From positions 62,001 to 126,000 of the forward strand of contig NZ_JALBUT010000002.1 of assembly GCF_033971905.1 (NCBI RefSeq): a stretch of 64,000 bases of DNA. Direction: 5' to 3'. The stretch is from Intestinicryptomonas porci. Its GTDB lineage: Bacteria; Verrucomicrobiota; Verrucomicrobiia; Opitutales; Intestinicryptomonadaceae. The position numbers and the translations under genes were made by a program. This document shows positions 42,333 to 50,913 of the stretch, piece by piece. Each line of letters starts with the position of its first letter. Positions within the stretch are counted from its first letter, which is position 1. The notes beneath the pieces are model-generated. The model was not told the DNA's origin. It was given only the letters and a program-made list of their open reading frames with translations, and did no database searches.

Positions 42333-43841
42333 TTACATGAGGGCCTTGTTTAGCATGTAATAGATTTCGTTTATGCGCATGTCCTTTTTAAAGGAATCTA
42401 TCGTGGTGTTTTCATCTATTACAAGCACCTCAATATTTACCATTTCAGCATAGTCTTGCAACTGTTCGATTGTCAAGTCATAAGAGAAGCTTGTATGGTG
42501 CGTGCCGCCCGCCAAAATCCACGCCGCGGCTCCGACTTCGAAATTCGGGCGCGGTATCCAAAGCGCGCTTGCAACGGGGAGCATCGGAAGCTTTTGGCTT
42601 TTTATGCAGTCAACCTTGTTTACTATCATTCTGAAACGGTTGCCCATGTCAACGATTGTGGCGGCAACGCCTTCGCCCTGTTTCGAGGTGAACACGAGGC
42701 GCGCGGGGTCCGACTTGCCGCCAATTCCGAGCGGATGCACTTCCAACTTCGGCTTTTCCTCCGAAATAAGCGGGCATACTTCAAGCATATGCGCCTGCAA
42801 TATCGCGCTTTTTTCGCCGTCGAAATTCAGGGTGTAGTCTTCGAGGAAAGAACAGCCCTTGGTAAGACCCTTGCCCATGACCCACATCGTTCTGAAAAGC
42901 GCGGCGGTTTTCCAGTCGCCTTCCGCTCCGAAGCCGAAGCCGTCCGCCATGAGCCTCTGGCTTGCGAGCCCCGGAAGCTGGTCAATTCCTTCGAGGTCGT
43001 CAAAGTTTGTCGTAAACGCCTTGGCTCCCATGTCGGAAAGAAGCCTGCGAAGGGCGATTTCTATTAAAGCCGCGTTTTTGACCTGCTTGACAAAATGTTC
43101 GTTTTTCAAGTCTTCGCCTTTTATGGTGTACGACTTTTTGTATTCTTCAAACAGGCTTTCGACTTCTTCTTTTGAAACTTTGTCCTGATAGCGTTTCAGA
43201 ACCGCGATGGGGCAGTAATCGACATGGTAGCCGAGCCTTAATTCTGCTTCAACCTTGTCGCCGTCCGTCACAGCCACATTGTTCATTTGGTCGCCGAAGC
43301 GTATTATGCGCATGTCTTGCGCGTCGAGCCATGCGGCGGCAACGCGCATCCAAGAGGCGATTTTTTTCTGCGTTTTTTCGTCCTGCCAATGCCCGACAAT
43401 CACCTTGCGCGGCTTGCGCATTCTGGAAGTGATATGCCCGAATTCCCTGTCGCCGTGCGCAGACTGGTTTAAGTTCATGAAATCCATGTCGATTTTGTCG
43501 AAAGGAATTTCCTTGTTGAACTGCGTATGGAAGTGCAAAAGCGGCTTTCTGAATTCCTGCAAGCCGTGAATCCACATCTTTGCGGGGGAAAAAGTATGCA
43601 TCCATGTGATTACGCCCGCGCACTTTGCGTCATTGTTCGCCGCCTTGAAAATTTCCAACACTTCCTTTGAAGAGTTGGCGGTTCCCTTGTAAACCACGTT
43701 CATTGGCAGAATGCCCGAATTATTCAAGCCTTTCACCATTTCGTTTGAATGCTTGTCAACCGCAATTACGGCGTCTCCGCCGTAGAGGAGCTGCGCGCCC
43801 GTTATAAACCAGATTTCATTTTCGTTAAATATTTTTTCCAT
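42333..43841 (-). CDS. araA: L-arabinose isomerase
   Basis: This 502-residue enzyme converts L-arabinose to L-ribulose. The N-terminal WFITGAQLLYGG, the metal-site Glu in DGFGFGAEGDWKTAA, the His in AHMLEVCP and the C-terminal GGTHHTSFSY are all present. Length matches the family (about 500). araB and araD are not in the window. A sigma-70-like promoter with an overlapping palindrome lies at 43914-43943, about 75 bases upstream. It shares the region with galactose genes and glycosidases, as expected for arabinogalactan use. Confidence 0.95.
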   Translation of the reverse strand: MEKIFNENEIWFITGAQLLYGGDAVIAVDKHSNEMVKGLNNSGILPMNVVYKGTANSSKEVLEIFKAANNDAKCAGVITWMHTFSPAKMWIHGLQEFRKPLLHFHTQFNKEIPFDKIDMDFMNLNQSAHGDREFGHITSRMRKPRKVIVGHWQDEKTQKKIASWMRVAAAWLDAQDMRIIRFGDQMNNVAVTDGDKVEAELRLGYHVDYCPIAVLKRYQDKVSKEEVESLFEEYKKSYTIKGEDLKNEHFVKQVKNAALIEIALRRLLSDMGAKAFTTNFDDLEGIDQLPGLASQRLMADGFGFGAEGDWKTAALFRTMWVMGKGLTKGCSFLEDYTLNFDGEKSAILQAHMLEVCPLISEEKPKLEVHPLGIGGKSDPARLVFTSKQGEGVAATIVDMGNRFRMIVNKVDCIKSQKLPMLPVASALWIPRPNFEVGAAAWILAGGTHHTSFSYDLTIEQLQDYAEMVNIEVLVIDENTTIDSFKKDMRINEIYYMLNKALM

Positions 43842-43913
43842 AAATATTTTATCGCAGTTAAAATAATTTTATGAACCAATTTAAACTCTTCTGCGCGGGG
43901 CTTGCGACTTATT

Positions 43914-43943
43914 ATTATATTACAGTAATATGGCAAGCGGCAA
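43914..43943 (-). promoter_or_regulatory. araA promoter with overlapping 15-bp palindromic operator
   Basis: On the minus strand TTGCCG (43943-43938) is followed after 18 bases by a perfect TATAAT (43919-43914). The palindrome ATATTACAGTAATAT (43917-43931) covers part of the spacer and the -10. A repressor bound there would block RNA polymerase. The palindrome has no CG centre, so a LacI-type protein is not the obvious binder. Confidence 0.6.
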
Positions 43944-43970
43944 AAAAAGCGGGGAATGCCCGCTTTTTTG
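43943..43970. terminator. Terminator-like hairpin between divergent genes
   Basis: AAAAAAGCGGG (43943-43953) pairs with CCCGCTTTTTT (43959-43969). It lies between the araA promoter and the plus-strand small ORFs, where no transcript is expected to end. It may insulate araA from leftward transcription arising in the tRNA region. Confidence 0.6.
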
Positions 43971-44049
43971 TTTGGTCTCAAAAGACTTTGCAAAATCATT
44001 AAAAAATAAATTAAAACTATGAACTTATTTTATTTAGTATATTAAAAAT

Positions 44050-44305
44050 ATGATAAATAAGTTAATGAAAATATTGTCGATATTGGGGCTGGCTTTATCG
44101 CCATTATTATTGATTGCAGATGACTGCAAGCCATGCGAAGAAGGGGAGCCAAATTGCGGCGGCAATCCCGTCGGGGACAGAAACTTGTTAAAGAGCTATT
44201 GCAAAAGCTATTAAAAATTTTAGAGAATATTGTGGTGTCCAAAATGATATTATAAATCTACAAGATGTAAAATCAACAGACATTAACGCTTGTATTTGTG
44301 AATAA
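44050..44305 (+). pseudogene. Small cysteine-rich secreted protein interrupted by a frameshift
   Basis: From the ATG at 44050 a 54-residue frame ends at 44214. It starts with a signal peptide (KILSILGLALSPLLLIA) and then DDCKPCEEGEPNCGG. Near 44191 the coding pattern shifts by one base into a frame that stays open to the TAA at 44303-44305, reading IKNFREYCGVQNDI and ending in INACICE. Dropping one A at 44190-44193 would join them into one protein of about 84 residues with six Cys after the signal. The next gene starts one base after the second stop, as in an operon. A real frameshift mutation, a sequencing error or programmed shifting are all possible. No homologous family is recognised. Confidence 0.55.
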
Positions 44306-44306
44306 T

Positions 44307-44483
44307 ATGAGACTTTTAATTTCGATATTCGTATTTTTTAGCTGTTTGCCTTTAATTTCCTCTGCAAAAGAAGTCGATGTTGAAGGGCTTTTTTCGCAGA
44401 TGTCGGAACTTAGATTAGATATTCAGAAATTCAAAATTCCGCAAAATCAAAAAATAGAAAACAGGCTTAAAAATGCCAAATAA
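44307..44483 (+). CDS. Small secreted protein, function unknown
   Basis: This 58-residue protein has a signal peptide (LLISIFVFFSCLPLISSA) and a mature part of about 38 charged residues with a heptad-like helix (FSQMSELRLDIQKFKI). A GTG at 44298 would add three residues. It begins one base after the preceding frame ends and has similar AT-rich composition. It may be an exported peptide working with its neighbour, but nothing identifies a role. Confidence 0.5.
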   Translation: MRLLISIFVFFSCLPLISSAKEVDVEGLFSQMSELRLDIQKFKIPQNQKIENRLKNAK

Positions 44484-44496
44484 ATGTTATATCAAG

Positions 44497-44562
44497 ATGC
44501 GGTATGATATATATTTTTTATCATTGCTATATTTTTATACGGCTTTTCTTACGGAGAGCTGA
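44497..44562 (+). other. Possible third signal-peptide ORF or its remnant
   Basis: A 21-codon frame reads MRYDIYFLSLLYFYTAFLTES and then stops. It looks like a secretion signal whose mature part is lost or out of frame. The region from here to the tRNA terminator at 44683 holds no other supported gene. It may be a decayed third member of the small secreted set. Confidence 0.2.
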
Positions 44563-44682
44563 TGCGGAAAGGAAATGCTGTCAGTTCGGATTTTTAATTT
44601 TTGCGGACGCATGGTTTGAACGCAAACTCATATTTCTTCAAAATTACTATACCACAACCTTTCGGATTGCCCCCCTCCCCAA

Positions 44683-44725
44683 AAAAAACAGCCGCACTTC
44701 TAAAAAAGAAATACGGCTGTTTTTT
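44683..44725 (-). terminator. Terminator of the tRNA-Asn transcript
   Basis: AAAAAACAGCCG (44683-44694) pairs with CGGCTGTTTTTT (44714-44725). It lies immediately downstream of the minus-strand tRNA and can act in both directions. Confidence 0.8.
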
Positions 44726-44729
44726 TAAC

Positions 44730-44804
<75 letters not shown>

Positions 44805-44825
44805 CCGTTAAAAAATTAAGATGCC

Positions 44826-44854
44826 ATTAAGGCTTTTTTTTATCGATTTGTCAA
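44826..44854 (-). promoter_or_regulatory. Promoter of tRNA-Asn
   Basis: On the minus strand a perfect TTGACA (44854-44849) is followed after 17 bases by CTTAAT (44831-44826). Transcription would begin near 44819, about 15 bases before the mature tRNA. The rest of the 44805-44967 gap is AT-rich and shows nothing else. Confidence 0.55.
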
Positions 44855-44967
44855 ATAAAAAAATATTTTTTTGCAAATATTTTTTTTCGATTTCTTTATT
44901 CCTTATCAGATGGTTTCTTGCGAAATTTTCCGAAGGCATTTTAAAGAGCTTTGTGTTTAAACCGCTT

Positions 44968-46575
44968 TTATTTTTGCGAATTTTTGCTTCTTTTAAGCGC
45001 GTTTTTTATGAAGGCGCAGAAAAGCGGATGCGGGCGAGACGGCTTTGACTTGAATTCAGGGTGGAATTGCGCCCCGAGCATCCACGGGTGCCCCTTAACT
45101 TCGACTATTTCCACGAGGTTGCGCTTGGGGTTTATTCCCGCAATTTCAAGTCCTGCGTTTTGAAGGGCATCGCGGTAGTCGTTGTTGAATTCGTAGCGGT
45201 GGCGGTGGCGTTCGCTTATTGTTTCGGTATTGTATGCCGCATGTGCCTTTGAGCCTTCCGCAAGGGAGCATTCATACGCTCCGAGCCGCATTGTCGCCCC
45301 CAAATCGACGCCAATTTGGTCGTCCATTATTTTTATAACGGGATGTTTTGTTTCAGCGTTAAATTCGAGGCTGTTTGCGTCTGAAAATCCGAGTACGCTG
45401 CGCGCGTATTCTATTACAAGTATTTGCATTCCGAGGCAAATCCCGAAGTATGGCACTCCGTTTTCCCTCGCGAACTTTGCCGCGGCGATTTTTCCTTCTA
45501 TGCCGCGGTTCCCGAAGCCTCCCGGTATCAATATTCCGTCAACGTCTTCCAAATATTTTTTTGCCCCGAATTTTTCGATGTTTTCGGAATCGACGCGGAT
45601 GATTTTCACTTTGCAGTCGTTGCCTATGCCCGCGTGCGTCAGGGCTTCGTAAATGGATTTATAGGCGTCTTGCAAATTGATGTATTTGCCGACGACCGCA
45701 ATGCGGCATTCGCCTACGGAAGGCTGTATGAGCTTGCGGGCGATTTCGCGCCAGCCTGACATGTCGCTTGGTTTTGATTTCAAGCCGAGCTTTTGCGCGA
45801 CGAGTTCGTCCATGCCTTCTTCCGACAATGTGAGCGGAAGCTCGTATATGGAATGCTTTACGTCGGCTTCTTCGATGACTGCCTTTGGCTCGACGTTGCA
45901 GAACATTGAAAGCTTTTGGCGCATGCCTTCGTCCATCGGGTGTTCTGTGCGGCATACGAGGATGTCGGGCTGTATGCCGATTTCGCGCAGTTTTGCGACG
46001 CTCTGCTGGGAGGGTTTCGTTTTAAGCTCTCCTGCCGCCTTTAAATAGGGCAGGAGCGTGACATGGATAAAGAGCGTGTTTTCTTTGCCGACTTCAAGCG
46101 AAAACTGGCGCAGAGCTTCCAAAAACGGCAGGCTTTCGATGTCTCCGACCGTACCGCCGATTTCGGTGATTACCACATCTGCTTCGTTTTCATCGGCGTA
46201 AATGTGGCGTTTGATTTCATTTGTGACATGGGGAATGATTTGCACCGTTTTTCCCTGGAATTCCCCGCGCCTTTCGCGCTGTATTATGGTTTCAAAAACC
46301 CTTCCCGACGTAAGGTTGTTTGCGCGGGAAAGCGGCGAATGGGTAAATCTTTCGTAATGCCCCAAATCGAGGTCGGTTTCCGCACCGTCATCGAGAACGT
46401 AAACTTCGCCGTGCTGGAACGGGCTCATCGTTCCGGGGTCAACATTCAAATATGGGTCGAACTTTTGTATTTTAACCCGCAAATCGCGGGTTTCGAGAAG
46501 TGCTCCGAGAGCCGCGGATGTCAACCCCTTGCCCAAAGACGATACAACGCCGCCGGTGATAAAAATATACTTCAT
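44968..46575 (-). CDS. pyrG: CTP synthase
   Basis: This 535-residue enzyme makes CTP from UTP using glutamine. The N-terminal synthetase domain starts KYIFITGGVVSSLGKGLTSA, with GGTVGDIES further on. The C-terminal glutaminase has the nucleophile Cys in GICLGMQ and the His-Glu pair in AQFHPEF. It follows dapF after 65 bases. It is a major glutamine consumer next to the nitrogen locus, but I see no direct regulatory link. Confidence 0.97.
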   Translation of the reverse strand: MKYIFITGGVVSSLGKGLTSAALGALLETRDLRVKIQKFDPYLNVDPGTMSPFQHGEVYVLDDGAETDLDLGHYERFTHSPLSRANNLTSGRVFETIIQRERRGEFQGKTVQIIPHVTNEIKRHIYADENEADVVITEIGGTVGDIESLPFLEALRQFSLEVGKENTLFIHVTLLPYLKAAGELKTKPSQQSVAKLREIGIQPDILVCRTEHPMDEGMRQKLSMFCNVEPKAVIEEADVKHSIYELPLTLSEEGMDELVAQKLGLKSKPSDMSGWREIARKLIQPSVGECRIAVVGKYINLQDAYKSIYEALTHAGIGNDCKVKIIRVDSENIEKFGAKKYLEDVDGILIPGGFGNRGIEGKIAAAKFARENGVPYFGICLGMQILVIEYARSVLGFSDANSLEFNAETKHPVIKIMDDQIGVDLGATMRLGAYECSLAEGSKAHAAYNTETISERHRHRYEFNNDYRDALQNAGLEIAGINPKRNLVEIVEVKGHPWMLGAQFHPEFKSKPSRPHPLFCAFIKNALKRSKNSQK

Positions 46576-46640
46576 AACGGGAAATTTTTTAAATCATTTA
46601 TGGGCAATGCTTGGCAAGCTTTTTTTTGCGTTGCGTCCGT

Positions 46641-47498
46641 TCATTGGGGCAATTTTTGCAAAATCACGTCGTTTGACATCTCGTAAACGCCGACTTTTAC
46701 AACGCTTCCGCTCATGGTAATGGAAAAATCAGGCGCAATTTCTATGAAAATTTCACCGCCCGGCATATGCACGGTGATTTTTTCATCTACAAGCCCCAGT
46801 TTTCTGGCGACTGCCGCCGCCGCGCTCGAACTTGAACCTGAGGCGAGGGTATAGCCTGCGCCGCGCTCCCAAATTTCGATTTTTATGTTTTGGCGGTCGA
46901 TTACTTCCAAAAACTGGACGTTTGTCCTGTTGGGGAAGAGCGAAGTCATGTTTTCCAAAATCGGTCCGAGTGTATGGGCGATTTGCGGGGTCGCTTTTTC
47001 CATCGGCAGTACGCAGTGCGGATTGCCGATTGTGGCGGCGCAGAATTTGTAGGTTTTGCCGTTTATTTCGACATCGCAGTTCACTGCTTCTTCGCAGTCT
47101 TTGAGAATGGGAATTTTTTTGCAGTCGAAGCTTACTTTGCCCATTTCGACTTTTATGAAATTGCCGTTCTTTAAAACCGTGGACTTCACCACGCCTCCGA
47201 GCGTCTCCACCGTAAATTCGTGGTTTTCTTCGACTTTTTTTGTGTCGAAGAGATAGCGCGAAAAAATGCGGAGTCCGTTGCCGCTTTTTTCGGCTTCGCT
47301 TGCGTCGGGGTTGAAAATTCTAAGTTTGAAATCGGCAACTTCGCTCTTTTCAGGTCCGAACAAAATGCCGTCGCTTCCCAAGCCGAAGTTACGGTGGCAT
47401 ATCTTAACAATGTCTTCGTTTGAAGGGACGTTTGGGCAGTCGTTCGGATCCAAGACCAAATAGTCGTTGCCGAGCGCGTGATACTTTGAAAATTTCAT
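46641..47498 (-). CDS. dapF: Diaminopimelate epimerase
   Basis: This 285-residue enzyme converts LL- to meso-diaminopimelate for peptidoglycan and lysine. The N-terminal FSKYHALGNDYLV is typical. The two active-site regions are recognisable, with a variation: the usual first Cys of NGxRC appears as GNGLRIFSRY (Phe-Ser instead of Cys), and the second, usually GSGxxAC, reads LASGSSSSAAAAV with Ser at the Cys position. Substitution of both Cys is unusual and worth noting. It overlaps dapL by 4 bases, so the two are translationally coupled. Confidence 0.85.
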   Translation of the reverse strand: MKFSKYHALGNDYLVLDPNDCPNVPSNEDIVKICHRNFGLGSDGILFGPEKSEVADFKLRIFNPDASEAEKSGNGLRIFSRYLFDTKKVEENHEFTVETLGGVVKSTVLKNGNFIKVEMGKVSFDCKKIPILKDCEEAVNCDVEINGKTYKFCAATIGNPHCVLPMEKATPQIAHTLGPILENMTSLFPNRTNVQFLEVIDRQNIKIEIWERGAGYTLASGSSSSAAAAVARKLGLVDEKITVHMPGGEIFIEIAPDFSITMSGSVVKVGVYEMSNDVILQKLPQ

Positions 47499-48733
47499 AT
47501 TTGAAAGGTGTATTCTTTTAGTCTGTTTTTGATTTCGTTTACGATTTTAATTTCGTCCTCGGGCGTTGGCGCGGAGAATGTCACTGAGAACCTGACATGC
47601 GCGCCCGCGTCGTCCCACGGCACGGAGCTTATCAGGTTTTCGGTTATGAGCCATTCTGAAAAATCTTCGGCATTTTTAAATTCCCTCACAGTTCCGCTTT
47701 TTGAAACCGCGGCTTTCGGGGCTTTGACATACAGGAAAAATCCCGCTTTTGGCTTTTTTGCATCGAAGCCGAGTTCGGACAGGGCGGATATTAAAATATC
47801 CATTCTCCGCGAGTATTTTTTTGCGATTTGCCTTGTGATGTCGGGATTGCCAAGAGCTGTTGCGGCGGCTTCCTGAATTGCCAGAAACTGTCCCGAATCG
47901 GTATTGTCTTTGACGTCGGCATAAGCCTTTACAAGGAGGGGATTTCCGCATACCCAGCCGATTCTCCAGCCTGTCATGTTGTGGCTTTTGGAGAGCGAGT
48001 GGAGTTCTAAGGCGACGTCTTTTGCGCCTTCGATTTGCAGTATTGAAAGTGGCTTTTCGTCAAACGCAAGCGAAGAGTATGCCGCGTCCGAAATAATGAT
48101 AATCTCGTTTTTCTTTGCGAAATCCACAAGTTCGCGGTAAAAGCTTTCAGTCGCGCTTGCGCCTGTGGGATTGTTCGGATAATTTATGACAAACACTTTT
48201 GCGCGCTTTAATACATCGCTTGGAATATCGCTTAGCTTTGGCAGAAAATTGTTTTCGGGCAGAAGTTTGAGATTGAACACTTCGCCCCCCAGATATTTTG
48301 CGTGCGTGCCGAAAATGGGATAGCCCGGGACTGTCATTATAACGACGTCCTTCGGATTTATGAAGCAACTTGGCAGAATTGACAGAGCCGCTTTTGAGCC
48401 GATGGAGTGGACGATTTCCCTTTCCGCGTCAAGCTCCACATTGAAGACGCTTTTCATGTAGTTTTTGACGGCGGTTTTAAATAGAATGCCGCCATTGTCG
48501 GCATAGCCCCTGTTTGACGGTTTTTTTGCCGCCTCGCAAAGGGCGTCCACAACTTCCTTGAATGCCATGGCGTCGGGTTCGCCGACCCCCATGTCGATTA
48601 GCTCGACATCGGGGTGGGCGAGCATTGCGGACCTCTTTGCGCGCTTGATTTTTTCAAACTTGTAAATTTCGGTCGCTTTGCCGTAGTTGACGCCTCCGAT
48701 TCTTTCAGCAAACAGATTTTGTAAAAAGTCCAT
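47495..48733 (-). CDS. dapL: LL-diaminopimelate aminotransferase
   Basis: This 412-residue aminotransferase converts tetrahydrodipicolinate directly to LL-diaminopimelate. That one-step route is found in Chlamydiae, Verrucomicrobia and plants. The family segment ELIDMGVGEPD, the PLP-site LHSLSKSHNMTGWRIGW and the DapL-typical DNTDSGQFLAIQ are present. dapF overlaps its end, and asd at 32 kb supplies the precursor. It begins 24 bases after glnN, so read-through from the nitrogen operon is possible. Confidence 0.9.
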   Translation of the reverse strand: MDFLQNLFAERIGGVNYGKATEIYKFEKIKRAKRSAMLAHPDVELIDMGVGEPDAMAFKEVVDALCEAAKKPSNRGYADNGGILFKTAVKNYMKSVFNVELDAEREIVHSIGSKAALSILPSCFINPKDVVIMTVPGYPIFGTHAKYLGGEVFNLKLLPENNFLPKLSDIPSDVLKRAKVFVINYPNNPTGASATESFYRELVDFAKKNEIIIISDAAYSSLAFDEKPLSILQIEGAKDVALELHSLSKSHNMTGWRIGWVCGNPLLVKAYADVKDNTDSGQFLAIQEAAATALGNPDITRQIAKKYSRRMDILISALSELGFDAKKPKAGFFLYVKAPKAAVSKSGTVREFKNAEDFSEWLITENLISSVPWDDAGAHVRFSVTFSAPTPEDEIKIVNEIKNRLKEYTFQI

Positions 48734-48757
48734 TTTTTTTAAAAATCGGGATTTGGT

Positions 48758-50893
48758 TTAATAAACGAAAAGCATTTCGCAATACTTTGGAAGCGTCCAA
48801 AGTTCGTTGCTTACTTCGCCTTCGACTTCATCGGCAACTTTGCGCAATTCTGCCATTGTTTCGATAATCTTCGGCAGCTTTTCAGCCTTCTTGATTTGCG
48901 TTTCGAGATTGTCGGAAATTTCTATGAGGGAATTTAAGCGTGCGGAGATTTTTGCAGCGTACGCCGCCGCCTTCGACTTCTTTGTGCCTCCCAGCATTTT
49001 TTCCGTTTCAAGCGCGCCGCCAAGCTCCTTCAAATACGCCGCAACCGCAGGGATTATGTGGGTGCGGGCAAGCTTTAATGAAAGTCCCGCTTCAATGCCG
49101 ATTTTGCGTTCGTATTCTTCGAGGAAGATTTCGTGGCGCGAAAGCATTTCAGCACGGTTAAAGACGCCGTACTTTTCAAAGAGCGCGATGTTCTTTGCTT
49201 CGGTGAGCGGCTTTATGGCTTCGGGAGTTGTGCGCAAATTCGGCAGTCCGCGCTTTGCCGCTTCCTTCTTCCATTCGTCGCCGTAGTTGTTGCCGTTGAA
49301 TATGATTTTCTTGTGCTTCTTTATGATGGAAGAAAGCATCTTTTGCAATTCCGCGTGGAAATCGGCATTCTTTGGCAGATTTTCAAGCGCGGTTGCGATT
49401 TCGTCGAAGGCTTCTGCAACTGCGGTGTTGAGGACAATGTTCGGGCTTGCGCAGGATTGCGATGAGCCTGCCGCACGGAACTCGAATTTGTTGCCTGTGA
49501 ACGCGAACGGGCTTGTGCGGTTTCTGTCCGTCGCGTCGCAGGGGAGCTCGGGAAGAATGTCCGCGCCGATTTTGATTGTCTTGCCGTGCTTGCTTGTCTT
49601 TGCCTGACCTTTTTCGATTTGCTCGACGATGTCTGCGAGCTGTTCGCCAAGGTACATCGAAATGATGGCTGGCGGAGCTTCGTTTGCACCGAGACGGTGG
49701 TCGTTGCCCGCCCCCGCGATTGCCGAGCGCAGGAGATCCGCGTGCTTGTCAACAGCTTGGATTACCGCGCAAAGGGACGTCAAAAATATCGCGTTTTGGT
49801 GCGGGTCGTTGCCGGGATTTAACAGGTTGATGTCGCCCACCGATATGGACCAGTTGTTGTGCTTGCCCGAGCCGTTTACGCCCGCGAAAGGCTTTTCGTG
49901 CAAGAGGCATGCAAAGTTGTGCTTTTCGGCAATGCGCTTCAAGGCGTCCATTATGAGCATGTTGTGGTCAACTGCCAAATTGACTTCCTCGAAAATCGGC
50001 GCGACTTCAAACTGCGCGGGCGCGACTTCGTTATGGCGCGTCTTTGCGGGAATGCCGAGCCTCCAAAGCTCGCGATCGAGATCCGCCATGAATGCGAGAA
50101 TGCGCGGCTTGATTGCGCCGAAATAGTGGTCTTCAAGCTGCTGGTGGCGTTGCGGGGGCGCGCCGAACAAAGTTCTGCCTGTTTGCATCAAGTCTGGGCG
50201 TTGCACATAAAATCTTCTGTCAATCAAGAAGTATTCTTGTTCCGCACCGAGCGTAACTTTCGCGCCGCCTTCAAAGTCCTTGTCAAAGCACTTCAAAAGC
50301 CTTTTTGCCTGCGCGCTCAAAACTTGCATCGAGCGCAAGAGAGGGGTTTTCTTGTCGAGAACTTCTCCCGTGTACGAGCAGAAAGCCGTCGGAATGTAGA
50401 GGGTTGCGACGCCGTTTGCCCTCTTTATGAAAGCGGGGGAGGATGGGTCCCATGCGGTGTAGCCGCGCGCTTCCGCAGTCGAGCGCAAGCCCCCCGAGGG
50501 GAAGCTTGACGCGTCGGGTTCGCCCATAATCAGGTTCTTGCCTGAAAATCTTGCGATTACATTGCCGTTTGCGCATGTTTCGAGGAATGAATCGTGCTTT
50601 TCGGCAGTCGCGCCCGTAAGAGGCATAAACCAGTGGGTGTAGTGGGTTGCGCCGCGTTCCATCGCCCACGTTTTCATTGCGTGGGCAACATCGTCGGATA
50701 TGGAGGAGTCGAGAGCCTTGCCCGTCTCCATTGTTTCGCGCAGCTTCTTGAATACGGGCTTGGGGAGGTATTCGGACATCGTGTTGATGCCGAATACGTC
50801 GCAGCCGAATTCTTCGATGAAGTTGCCGCCTTCTTCTATTTCTGGAGTATTGGTGTCGGCAATCTCCGCCATTGCAATTCTTCTTGCGTTCAT
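48758..50893 (-). CDS. glnN: Type III glutamine synthetase
   Basis: This 711-residue enzyme joins ammonium to glutamate with ATP. It has the GSIII N-terminus (FGCDVFGINTMSEYLP), the metal-site segment LGAEQEYFLID and the substrate loop GVNGSGKHNNWS. The long C-terminal helical region is typical of GSIII (about 700-730 residues). It lacks the adenylylation Tyr system of GSI. It is the third gene of glnK-amtB-glnN, 20 bases after amtB. The group is predicted to be under a sigma-54 promoter at 52615-52630. Confidence 0.95.
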   Translation of the reverse strand: MNARRIAMAEIADTNTPEIEEGGNFIEEFGCDVFGINTMSEYLPKPVFKKLRETMETGKALDSSISDDVAHAMKTWAMERGATHYTHWFMPLTGATAEKHDSFLETCANGNVIARFSGKNLIMGEPDASSFPSGGLRSTAEARGYTAWDPSSPAFIKRANGVATLYIPTAFCSYTGEVLDKKTPLLRSMQVLSAQAKRLLKCFDKDFEGGAKVTLGAEQEYFLIDRRFYVQRPDLMQTGRTLFGAPPQRHQQLEDHYFGAIKPRILAFMADLDRELWRLGIPAKTRHNEVAPAQFEVAPIFEEVNLAVDHNMLIMDALKRIAEKHNFACLLHEKPFAGVNGSGKHNNWSISVGDINLLNPGNDPHQNAIFLTSLCAVIQAVDKHADLLRSAIAGAGNDHRLGANEAPPAIISMYLGEQLADIVEQIEKGQAKTSKHGKTIKIGADILPELPCDATDRNRTSPFAFTGNKFEFRAAGSSQSCASPNIVLNTAVAEAFDEIATALENLPKNADFHAELQKMLSSIIKKHKKIIFNGNNYGDEWKKEAAKRGLPNLRTTPEAIKPLTEAKNIALFEKYGVFNRAEMLSRHEIFLEEYERKIGIEAGLSLKLARTHIIPAVAAYLKELGGALETEKMLGGTKKSKAAAYAAKISARLNSLIEISDNLETQIKKAEKLPKIIETMAELRKVADEVEGEVSNELWTLPKYCEMLFVY

Positions 50894-50913
50894 ATTTTTT
50901 CCTTCTCTAAAAG

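Noticed and set aside
44504..44728. 74-codon plus-strand frame before tRNA-Asn
   Set aside because: It runs through the tRNA terminator hairpin and ends in its T-tract; the composition is not protein-like.
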